This document shows, piece by piece, positions 1-10,243 of a stretch of 64,000 nucleotides of DNA (within the stretch, counting starts at the first letter, position 1; the number at the start of each line of letters is the position of its first letter). This DNA is from Desmodesmus armatus. Taxonomy: Eukaryota > Chlorophyta > Chlorophyceae > Sphaeropleales > Scenedesmaceae. The notes beneath the pieces are model-generated. The model searched no databases and was not told where the DNA came from. It worked only from the letters and a program-made list of their open reading frames with translations. A program made the position numbers and the translations under genes. Location of the stretch: positions 310,001 through 374,000 of the forward strand of contig VIIQ02000025.1 of the NCBI GenBank assembly GCA_007449985.2, given 5' to 3'.

Positions 1-2
1 CG

Positions 3-7
3 GTGGC

Positions 8-39
<32 letters not shown>

Positions 40-752
40 TGTCGCCCCCTGCTGTGCTGCTGGGTCACGTGCAGGCACAGCACAACCAAGCTGCTCTGCC
101 GGTTTATGGCCCCCAGCAGCTAGCACTGCCAAGCCTGCAGCAGCAACAGCAGCTGGCACACCAACAACAGCAGCAGCAGCAGCTCATGGGGCTGGACCCA
201 CAGTATAGCAGCCCGGCATGCTCCTTGTCGGCCCTGTACTCTCCTGTCCCACCGCAGTTGTTCCATGACAGCAGCAGCAGCAGCAGTACCACCCTCAACG
301 GTTTGCCGCTGCAGCAAGGGCAGCTGCTGCAGCAGGCGCACCAAGCTGGGCTGCAGCTGCAGCAACAGCAGCAGATGCTGCTCCTGCAGGCACAGCAGCA
401 GCAGCAGCAGATGCAGTCTGTCCTGCAGCTGCAGCCGTTGGCTCAGCACACACCGTTGCTGCAGCTCCATCAGCCGCACATGCAGCAGCAGCAGGAGGAG
501 GACTCGTTGAGCCAGCTGCTGCAGCAACAGATGCAGCTTCAACAGTCAGCAGCGCTATTGGGCCAACAGCTGCAGCATGTGCAGCTTGCTGTGCTGCCAC
601 AAGGCGCTGCTCAGCAGCAGCAGCAGCAGCAGCTGGTGGCGGTGCCTCAAGGCGTACACCAGCAGCAGCACCTGCTGGCGGCCAAGTTTGAGCAGGGTGT
701 GAATGAGCAGCAGCCGCAGAGCCAGTTTATGCCCTACTGGCAGACGCCCTAG
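3..752 (+). CDS. Glutamine-rich C-terminal end of a GYF-gene paralogue (5' cut by window edge)
   Basis: The frame is open from the left edge to a TAG at 750-752. The product is dominated by Gln tracts coded mostly by CAG, separated by short conserved blocks such as VLLGHVQAQHN, PLQQGQLLQQAHQAGLQLQ and LQPLAQHTPLLQL. The same blocks in the same order occur in the last exon of the minus-strand gene at 10244-11494, so this is the tail of a paralogue in opposite orientation. The extreme C-termini differ: this copy ends FMPYWQTP, the other ends in a QQQQPPP tract. No catalytic domain is visible in this part; the GYF domains, if present, would lie left of the window. Gln-rich tails of this kind usually act as disordered interaction regions, which is inference. 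The start codon is outside the window. Confidence 0.7.
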
Positions 753-1188
753 GCTTTTGGCACTACCAGGCCGGTTGCCGGGGTAGGAGTACTTGAGGGT
801 GACTTGGGGTCCTGCTATAGCAAAGTTTGGAAGGGGATTCCGTCTTGTCTTCTGTTTGCAAGTGCCTGTAGCACTCCCACACAGCGTCAGGCCCGTACAA
901 TGGTTGGCTTCCCCCTATTTTGCAATTTTTCTGTTTTATTTGGGGGATGCAAGAGGCAGTTTATCTCAAGGTGTGAGGTCATTCCCTATGGGATTGCACC
1001 TGTTGGAGGCTCCGCTCAGCACTGCAGTGGTGCAGACGTGCCTGTGGCAGCATATGCGGGCTTCCTTGCTGGCACGGTGGTGTACATGTGTCCATGCATG
1101 CGCTACGAGTGTACAGTGCAGCATCATGATGTGTCACTTTTGTCTCTCTTGGCCACCCGGTACTGCTGTACAAGTGCATCAACTGTTT

Positions 1189-1462
1189 TGCAGACCAGGC
1201 TGTATGGTGAGCTAGCTCCTGCACGCCTGGAATGGTGCCGCATGGTTTTTTTCTGTTGCTTTGCTATGTGTCAACGGGAGGGGTCCAGCAGGCAGTTTCT
1301 ATTTGCCACGCAGTACAGCTGTGCAATGACATTGACTGTTTTGCAGACCGGGCTGTGTGGTGTGCTAGCTCTGGACGCCTAAATGGTGCCGCATGGTTTC
1401 CGTCTGTTGCTTTGCTATGTGCTTGCTATGTGTCAGCCAGAGGGGTCCAGCAGGCGGTTGAG
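1189..1462. repeat. Two-copy tandem repeat, period about 155 bp
   Basis: The block starting near 1189 (TTTTGCAGACCAGGCTGT, then ATGGTGCCGCATGG, TTGCTTTGCTATGTG and GGGGTCCAGCAGGC) recurs from about 1343 in the same order with scattered substitutions and a short internal duplication of TTGCTATGTG. Confidence 0.75.
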
Positions 1463-2732
1463 TAGCAGGACAGGCATGTCAACAGGCCGTCAGAAGGCAG
1501 CTTAGTCACTGGTGGTGGTGATGGCCCCACTACAAGATCGGCATGTCACTGAGTCATACGATATTGCAGGGCAGGCTGTTCAGCAGCTCGAGGCTGTTGC
1601 CAACCAATCAGTGCATGGACCCGCATGTTGTCCTCCCTTGCTGCTGGTGACTATCTTTAATCTATGGTTGTCGGGGTGTTTCTGGGCTGTTTTATCGTTC
1701 GCCTCCTTGCGAGCGTTTCTTCTTGCATGGCACATGGTTTGTCTTTGCTTGTGTCTTCTCACCACATGCCTTTCTCGCTGTTCAGGTTAAGGGTGTTACT
1801 TTGCTGGTGGTGGGGTTCAAAGAACATTGTGGTGGGGGCGTGTGTCACATGTATAACGTGGGTGAAGGCGGGGGCCGTGGCCGGCATGAGTTTCAATCAA
1901 ACTCAGTACAAGTTTACCTGAGCGCTGCGCAAGGATGTACACCCCACGTGTTTACCCCAGCAGCGCATGCCACGTTGGTGTTGATTTCAGCCGGCTGGGG
2001 GTCCGACCAGTGCCTAGCCTGGAGGTATTGTGTGCTTGAGGCCGGGGCTGCTTTCAGCAGTAGTACTGCAGCGCCAGACGGCGGGTTGTTATGTATGTTT
2101 GGGTGCTCAAGGGAGTCAATATCTTTCCAGGTGTTGCTTTTGTTTCTGTGCTTAGCATTGGTACCTGGCAATATTGCTATCAACAGTAATCCGCAGTGCC
2201 AGGCACTCCCTCAGGCTTTCAGGTTCAACCTGAGGCATCGGTTGCCTGTGTGGTGTGATGAATGGTGCCTGGAGTGCCCAGTTCCTTGTCGTCTACTACT
2301 ACAAGTGGCATACCATGTGAGGTTCACTGCCCATGCCGGCAATGCCGCTCATTTTTCAGCATCTCAATGCAGTCACAGTGCGCCTGGTGACTGTGATTGT
2401 GCTTGCCACGCATCAATGGGTGTGTTGGCACAAGCTGTGTCCAGCACGGACAGTGGCTTTGCACCTGCGCCTGTCCAAATCAAGGAAACAGCACCTGGCA
2501 GCTCAGACAAGGCTTGCTTGTTGCGTGCATCTGTGTCAACCAATGCGTCAGTCCATGTGGTGTCCTCTTGGCAGGGGGAACTTGCTGCTTTGGTCATTTG
2601 CCGCTCAACCTGCAGGCCTCTTTATATCCAGTGTGTTGTGCGGTGTGTTGTACAAACTAAGGGGCAGATGCTGCATGTGCAGCAGGCAGAAAGAAACTCG
2701 ACTTGTGGGGGGTTGGACAATTGGGCTGATGC

Positions 2733-3005
2733 GTGCTGAGGCTGTTGTATGCCTTTTGGATTTTCACGGCTGCTGTGGCCAAGTTGCTGTTCATACGTAG
2801 TACGTTGCTCATCATACCCAACCTTGGGGAGTGTTGTCAGGCAGGATTGCCACCAGATTGCTTTGGGGTTGAGCCCTTTGCGCTCAAGCCGTTGTATGCC
2901 TTTCCGGTTGGCATGGTTGTTTTGGCCATTTTGTTGTTCCTACTTGCTTTACTCAGCCTTGGAAAGTGTTGTCAGGCAGGACCGCTGCCAAGTTGTTCTG
3001 AGGGT
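2733..3005. repeat. Two-copy tandem repeat, period about 150 bp
   Basis: The landmarks GTTGTATGCCTTT, TTTTGGCC/GTGGCC and GTGTTGTCAGGCAGGA followed by CGCTGCCAAGTTG or TTGCCACCAGATTG appear twice in order, at about 2742-2870 and 2892-3005. The copies are moderately diverged. Confidence 0.65.
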
Positions 3006-4269
3006 TGCTGGCCAATACGCCTGCACTAATGGTTTCTCACATATCAGGAGGTCGCAGGTGTGGGTGGGAATGATTTGCTGCTGTTTCCCTGTGCCGTACA
3101 GGGCAGTACGTGCCAGGGTGTGCATGCAGGAAGATGCCAAGTTGTTCAAGAAGTAGCCTCAAGAGCCTCGGACCAGTTAGCGGCTCAGCTTCCACTTGCA
3201 AGTGGCCAAGGGTTGGGGGACTGTGACTTACAATGTGCCGCACAAGGCTTGAGATGTCCAATGTGTATGTATCCAAGCCTGGGGTTGCCATGCTGTACCC
3301 TTGTTCGAGGCCCTGTGCCTATGGGGAGTGGGGAGTGACAGGTTTTGAAAGATACCATGGTGTGTACCTTGCAGCATGTGCTGCCGCTCAGCGCTAGCAT
3401 GGTTTGCGGTGTGTGAGCCTCCAAGCTGCCTGATGCGTACTGCTTTGCTGTACGGTTGCCGGAGCCGGCAGTGTTGTTCAACATGGGGGGTGCTGTACTG
3501 CTCGCTTGCGTGATTGCGGGGTGTGCCTTTTCTAAACCGATAAGCAGTAATGCAACGACGCATTCAGCGTGGCAGCGCCTGTCGCACTGCCTGTTGGTGC
3601 AGAGTCTGCTGGCTTACGGATGCCATCCATAGAAAGTTTCTGCTGCTCAGTGTGCTGTGCTGGCTGCTTGGTACTTGACCTGCAACCTGCTGAATGCATG
3701 ACAAGCCGAGTATTGCGCAGGGCAGCAGGTCCTACCACGCAGTGTGTCAACGGCAGCCATGTGAGCAATGCATGCCAGGCTGACAGCACTATGCACCCAT
3801 ACCAGAGGTGTGCTGATCCAGCCATTCAAATCGTCTGTTGATAGCGGTTGGCAGTAGCCGTGTTGTCACGGGGATGTGAAGGAGGGGGTGTGTTGTTGGA
3901 AAAGCTTCACAGCCACAGTTGCTACTGTTGGCCTTGCGCTTATGTTGCTTGGGGTGGAAAGAAAGCTACACATGTCATGCCATGCCAGTGGCAGCCTCTG
4001 TTTTGTTGGGATGCATGCCGTATGGGAGGGAGAGCCTGTTGCCAGGCTTGGTGTGTGCACACCACAAGGCGCATGTTGCACGTCAAGTCTGAAGTATGCT
4101 GGACACATGGCATGTTTTGACGGTGTTGCTGTTCGCCTTGTGCATGTGTTGATATAGATGCAAGAGCTGGCAGACCTCAAGTTGGCTGGCACGATGCTCG
4201 TAAATTTGTGAGCCTGTTTGGATTCCACTTTTCTGCCACAGGTGCCTCATGCATGCAGCCAGGGCATCT

Positions 4270-4301
4270 CATGTCGACATGAGAAGGTGACGTCACCTTC
4301 T
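4270..4301. repeat. Two abutting perfect palindromes, one with a TGACGTCA core
   Basis: CATGTCGACATG (4270-4281) is a perfect 12-bp palindrome, directly followed by AGAAGGTGACGTCACCTTCT (4282-4301), a perfect 20-bp palindrome. The second contains TGACGTCA, the classical bZIP/CRE site. It lies about 0.55 kb from the point where strand composition flips. A regulatory role is inference. Confidence 0.7.
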
Positions 4302-4847
4302 GCGCCAACACATCATGCCTCCTGTCGTGCCTCTGACACCACTACCATATGCACCGACTGTCTCTGGTAGCTATGAACGGTCAACATTTGGGTGTGTGTG
4401 TGGGGGGGGGGGGTAATGGGGAAGAAAATGTTACACGCAGACACAATCGCCACACATCAATGGCATTGCCTGCCAGGGTTGAACCGGTAATGGCTCCGAG
4501 CCGAGCTGCGGCAAGCTCGTCCACGGTTGCTGAATCCGCCTGTATGTATGAGCAGGCGTGGGTGAGGTGGTGGTTGTGGGTACTGACTGCATGCCTGGAT
4601 CATCCTGGATCATCCAGCTGGCAGCCGCTCGCAGCGTGCTTCTGCTGCTAGCAGCACCGGTACTCTGTTATTGTTGCTGACTTGAGGTTCTGGGGTGGCG
4701 TATATTGCCTGTTAACAGGATGAGGTACATTGCTTGATCAACATTGATCCTGGGATGTACGGGCCATAGTGCTGCTGTTCAAGTGCCCAGCAATGTCACG
4801 TTATGCACTCAGTACGGCAGTACAACAACAAAACCCACCAACGTGAT

Positions 4848-4861
4848 GTTTACATGTGTAA
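4848..4861. terminator. Possible shared two-sided polyadenylation signal
   Basis: The sequence TTTACATGTGTAA carries TGTAA on the plus strand (4857-4861) and TGTAA on the minus strand (TTACA at about 4849-4853). It sits at the switch between the G/T-rich and A/C-rich halves of the convergent intergenic region. For the plus-strand gene it is the first TGTAA I find after the stop codon; the minus-strand gene has an earlier one at 9311-9315. The assignment is inferred from position and motif only. Confidence 0.3.
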
Positions 4862-5289
4862 CAGGACGCTGACGACCATGGCAGCACAGCCCGACAAAAT
4901 TCCACCAAGACATCCACATCATTGTTGTCAATCAAGTGTAACTCATCAAATATCGTGCCCGACACACAGGAAACTGCCTTGGTGAGTGCAGCAGGACCCT
5001 GTGCCGAGGTGAGGGGCACCCGGGTGACGACGGGGCCTTCACCTCACTGTCGTCAATCAAGTGCAGCCCCAGCTAGGCGCATAATTGTCCCTCAACAACT
5101 GCACTAGGCACACCAACTGCCACAACTTGTGCAGACACACCCGCATCAGGCGCACATGCAACTGCAGACACAACATAGACTGACGCCGCAAACATCCAAA
5201 GCATCTTGCAGGCCCAACACGAGGCATGAGGGATGCCGCAAGCTTGAAGCGGCATGTGGCAGAAGAGGGTCTGACGGCACGCGCAGGAC

Positions 5290-5319
5290 CACAAGAGCTC
5301 GCAAAAGCGAGCTCTTGTG
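5290..5319. repeat. Perfect 13-bp hairpin with AAAA loop
   Basis: CACAAGAGCTCGC and GCGAGCTCTTGTG are perfect inverted repeats separated by AAAA. No gene is nearby; the structure is clear and its role unknown. Confidence 0.8.
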
Positions 5320-6660
5320 TCTGAGGCAGAAAACAACGCAGTTGTGCTGCAGTGCAGAGCACATGCTCAGACAGTGTATATCATATACGTGCAACCTCAG
5401 TATTGTTGTAAGTGAAGGTCTTGCTTCCATACCATGACATACATCGCCCCTTCCACACTTCTGAGTGCACGCCATGCGTAGTGCAATCTGAGGTGTGTTT
5501 GTGGTGTGCACACACCGAGCCTTGCACAAGGCTCTGCTTGCCAGAACACCCTGCATACAATACGCATCACACCACAACAGAGGCTGCCAGTGGCTTACTG
5601 ATCACCCCCAAACTACGCAACAAAGGCTACCTCATTCAAAGTCAACTCAACTCAACTTCAAAAGTCCATCTGACAGCCTGTCGCACCCCCTCAGGAGGCC
5701 CCCACAATAAAGCAGAAAAAGACAACACTGCTGGTACCACATATGTCTTATACAGCAGTAGTCCAGGCTTGTACTCACCGGCAGTGAGTCACGTTGGCTC
5801 TAGGCCCTATACAAGTCCAAGCAGTCACTTGAGAATCCAAGCATGGACTGCCCCCACCGCACAACCCCATAAATAAAGTGCACACAACGGCCACAAGAAA
5901 CACGCAACATGCAGACAAGGAGGAAAAACAACAGACACTGTGTGCTAATAAAGCTCCCATGGGCCCCTGAAACATACATGTATAGCGCCAGACACCTGGC
6001 TTGCAACCACTACTTAATACTTCTGTTGGTACGGTAAAACAACAACAGGCAACAGGACATAGGCTTGACTTGGGGAGACAACTCACACATAGACTTTTTT
6101 TTCTATCAAGTGCCCAACAGCAGCACAACACGCGCATGTTTTCTTGCACATGCATGTGCACATAAGTGGCAGCAGTAAGTGAGCCACCCATAGCCGCAGA
6201 TCAGCTGTGCAGCACGGGCCAATGATGCAGGCCTTGCATTCTTGCGCAGCCTTTTTTTCAACAGGAAGGGCCCCAAGAGCAAACAATTGAAACTCTGGGC
6301 CGCTGAACAGAAACCTACAGCCAAAAGTAAACAGTAAGGTCTCCATGACCATATCCTTGCACCATCGACCAACACCATGCATGACATCATCGCTGGAAGC
6401 AAGGAAACAGGCAGTCCAACGACTTTCAATGTCTGCAAAGCTTTCCCAAGGGCACAGGCATGGCCCAAAACCACATGTGCATGTGCCTCTGGCTCCCTTG
6501 CGGGTAGCACGGCCTTGCCGTGCCAAATACGGTGACTGGAAACCAGCAAGAGAACAGACTTGAAGAGAAACACCTGCAGCTGACACGGCGTGAGCCATCC
6601 ACATGCAAACGGATTAGGCCGCCCCTGGTAAAACAAAGAAAAGGATGAGGCTTCCAGCAA

Positions 6661-6762
6661 GGTGCAGAAACACAGCTGTAGGGACTACCAACATGGTGCA
6701 GAAACACAGCTGTAGCGACTACCAACACGGTGCAGAAACACAGCTGTAGGGACTACCAACAG
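6661..6762. repeat. 34-bp tandem repeat, three copies
   Basis: Three consecutive 34-bp units begin GGTGCAGAAACACAGCTGTA at 6661, 6695 and 6729. They differ at one internal base and at the last base only, so the array is recent. Confidence 0.95.
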
Positions 6763-8888
6763 AATCAGCTGATCTTGCATTGATGCCGCTGCTGAGCAGT
6801 ATCAGCCCTCAACAACACATACAGCTGTGCACTGGCGAGTACTGCGCAGTCAACAAGTCAACAATCAATACTACTTTTTGACTGTATTGCAGTTGTTGAG
6901 CAGGATTCTGGGACTCAAAGTGGGGCACAGGTAAGTAGCCTCCCAAAAGCCCGCCAAATCATCCAACCACCCAATGCCTATGAACAGGCAGGCTGTGCAG
7001 CTGTCACCCCTGGCTAAAGTAAAGCTTGGAGCTGCCAGTGGTCACAGGCTCGGCTCTATTGACTCCTTCAAACAGCCGCAATGCACAGTGTTATGTACCT
7101 GCTGCAGTGTGCGGCTTGAATGTCAGTCCCCCAAGAATAAAAGCAACGCAAACCAACACGACATGACAGCTGACTGGCCATGCAAGCAATCAATGGCCCA
7201 GCAATGCCACCCTTTGCAACAAAACCCCTCAACCGCCACAGAACCCTTCAGGGCGGCAGTGGTGCCACAAATGAACCGGTCTGCTGAGCCTGGCTTGCCA
7301 GTGCCGCTAGCAGCCTACAACAGTACAGCCGCTGGCAGCATAGCTGGGGTACGGCAAGTTGAAGGCCCTTCGGGGCACCCTTATGAGCCCTTGGCTCGCT
7401 GGCTAGTGCTGAGGTTGGGACCCTGTTCCCACAATACTGCACTGTACTGTATAGCCGCCGCAACAGTGAACAGTACTACAAGCTGCAGGCACACACAGAC
7501 CCATGCCATGCGGCGGCTGGTGTTGGTCTTGCCACGCATGCCTTGATCTGCATGTCCGACACATCAAGGCTAAGCAGCATGCCATGACGGAGTCCTGCAA
7601 CTCATCCTACTCCTCCCCTGAACCCCTTGAACCCATGTGACTCGAGTACACCCGACGCTGCACTGCCAAGTCCTCCAACTTTGTAACTGCGGCGGTGTCA
7701 GGCCAACAGCTGCCCCCAAGTCACCCCTTGACAAACTGAGCATGCGCACCGAAGGGGCAGTGCATTCACAGAAGCAAGCAATGATGGCAAAGGGACACCA
7801 CCAGCTGCCATGCACAAGACTTGCCAAGGCAGTGGCAGCCCTCTTTCTGCGAGGGCTCAAGCACACCGCACTGCGTGTGTTGCATAGGAAACATGCATGT
7901 GGGTTCCGACAGGCCTCAAGCTGTGAATATGTCAACAACACCAACACCCAACCCAGACAGCATTCAACAGTACACCATCGCCCTGTCAAACTTGTGACTC
8001 CTAGAAGAGTCTTCAGGCATGACCCTGACCCGGTGTAGCAGCAGTCTTCTCATCGGCAGCTAGTGGCCACCCCATAACAACTGCCAAGAGCTACTTTGCT
8101 TCTGAACCTTCCATCCTGGCAACTCAGCACCATGACCAAAAACAGCCAAGACAGGTGCACGATGCTAAACCCCAAACCCTAGCTGCCAAAGGAACAGCCC
8201 AGCTGCCCAGATTCGGCAAAGGTGGTTCAACAGACCGCCAAACATCCTCAGCATGTGCCTGTTAGTATGCACAACACCCGCATGATTCCCAGAGCGGGCC
8301 TGCAAGGTGGGCAACAAGCAGCAACCCCACAGAAATCCCAGCAACAACCACACAAAGGCACATTTGCTGACGTGGTGCAGGGTAAGATTTTCACAACCAC
8401 GCCGCCAAAGTACAACTACGCCGCCAGTAGCCCCTCTTCGCTGTTGATGCCATATGGCGAGCCACATGCGCACAGCCAGACCTGCTGCTGCCACCATTCA
8501 ATTCGGGAGTCCCGAAGATGTGGGGTTCTGTAAAGGGGTTCTATGCGTGCTGCAACCACGTTGAAATGCCGAAGAGCGGGTGGCGCCCCCAAAACAGCTC
8601 ACTTGATCACCCTGAGTGCAGCTATGTGGTGGGCTACTTAGGCATCAGCACACACACCACGCAGGCACCCAGAGTTAAGCCAAACACCGTCTGCACCACG
8701 CTCCGGGGCAATGCAGACCACCCTGTTAGTCAACACGAGCATGCTAGTAGTTCCCTGCGCAACTGCAACCAACTGACACACCCTGATGCCCGTTTTGCCT
8801 TCAGCCTGTTGATTGCCATAGTGCCAACTGAGCGGCGCAGCAATGCGTCTGACCAGGCGCAACTCACACGTTTTTTTGGTTGAACGCC

Positions 8889-8980
8889 AATCCAACAGCA
8901 ACCCTTCCAGCCACCACTTCATTAGCATGGCAACACACGCAACCAACAGCAACCCTCCCAGCCACCACTTGACTAGTACG
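8889..8980. repeat. Two-copy tandem repeat, period about 53 bp
   Basis: CCAACAGCAACCC followed by CCAGCCACCACTT occurs at about 8891 and 8944, with the intervening AACACACGCAA-type linker. Confidence 0.7.
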
Positions 8981-10243
8981 ATCAACATGCCCTAAACCGC
9001 ACCAAAACTACCAAACACAACCTCATCAATCCCAAAAAGACTCACAAGCTTACTGACTGATCTAAACACACCTCGAGTTACCTTGGTAACAACCCTGCAA
9101 CACAGCACAAAGGGCTCGGGTGCAAGGGCAGAGCAGGGGCAACCGCGATGATGACCCACAAAAAAAGAACAAACCACTGCTGATTCCGACAGACAAACTT
9201 GGCCACAGAAGGGAGTTCCTGTAGCGTATCAACAGCAAAGTAGGGCGATCAGCACCCAATGCACACATTGCCTGCAGCACTGCATGCACGAAAGCAAACT
9301 GAACCAGCACTTACAGCCGAGCAGGGCTTGCATGGTGACACACATCAGCACAGCACGGCACAGCACAGCGCAGCACAGAAAATCACAGCCCAGCACAATC
9401 CAGCACAATCTAGTACAGAAAAGCCAGCCATCAATGGGGCGGTGACCAAATCAACCACACCAGACCTTGACACAACACACAATGCATGGGTCAGCCATGT
9501 TCCCACACAGACACCCAAACAAGCAACACACAAGCAGCACAGAGCAAGCAACAGCGTCAGCGGAACGCGGGCGACACTTCAACCAAATCCAGCCTGGAGG
9601 GCCGACATCCCAAGCATAAAGCCACACAATCAACGACAACCACCACCACGGTCCATACATGTGTCATACAGGGGCCTTCGCTGCTGTATTCTTGCAGGGG
9701 CGGCGTTTCTGATGGCCATTGCTTGATGCATGTCCTGTGTTTCTGGTCAAGTTCAGGAGCCTCAATGCCACAAAGCCAACAAACGAGTTGACGGCATATG
9801 ACACCAATTCAGCATCAGAGTGCATTGCCGACCGTTCAGAGTCTGAACCACTCGCCCATCCATGCCCCTTGCAGCAATCAACCCATGTGTTGCACGCTGG
9901 AACCAACACAGAGAAGCAGCCCACACTTGCAACACACCTGCACACACCTCTGCCGCCACCGTGCCTAGCAAGCACGGCTGCATGCCTTTGCAGACGTGCC
10001 TGCGAGTGGGAAGTGCCGGGCTTTGATTGCAGCCTCGCAACATACAAGTGATGAAGTGAGTGAGTGGTAACCTTGTGCATTCCAAACATACACACCAAGA
10101 AGCAAACCACACACTGGCATGGCATACATGAGGCCGTCAAACCTTTGTGCAAAGTGCTGCGTAACCCAGCTAACCACCAAACAGACATGTGAGGCTTCTC
10201 GCTGGTTTAGATGCCAAACCACCTGAACCCAAGGTGTAAGGGC

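Larger units (their letters stand above)
753..4847. other. 4.1-kb G/T-rich stretch without a recognised gene
   Basis: The plus strand is conspicuously rich in G and T and contains no exon pattern I recognise. A 338-codon open frame exists at 1723-2739, but its residue composition (Cys, Ala, Val, no domain blocks) looks like chance. It directly follows the stop of the Gln-rich gene. The first TGTAA, the usual chlorophycean polyadenylation signal, that I find downstream is at 4857, so a very long 3' UTR is possible. It contains the tandem repeats listed separately. Confidence 0.5.
4862..10243. other. 5.4-kb A/C-rich stretch without a recognised gene
   Basis: The plus strand is rich in A and C, the mirror image of 753-4847. 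On the minus strand it is therefore G/T-rich and lies downstream of the minus-strand GYF gene. I see no exon series or known domain. Open frames such as 6974-7546 lack any block structure. A TTACA (minus-strand TGTAA) at 9311-9315, about 0.93 kb past the GYF stop, is a candidate polyadenylation signal. CAGCA-type minisatellite sequence lies at about 9345-9415. Confidence 0.5.

Noticed and set aside
104..600. Several overlapping long frames on both strands over the CAG tracts
   Set aside because: CAG repeats are open in all frames (Gln, Ser, Ala, Leu, Cys); only the frame sharing non-repeat blocks with the 10244-11494 exon is supported.
1723..2739. A 338-codon plus-strand open frame
   Set aside because: The composition is Cys/Ala/Val-rich without domain blocks, and it spans a tandem-repeat, G/T-biased region. 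Low stop density in such biased DNA explains it.
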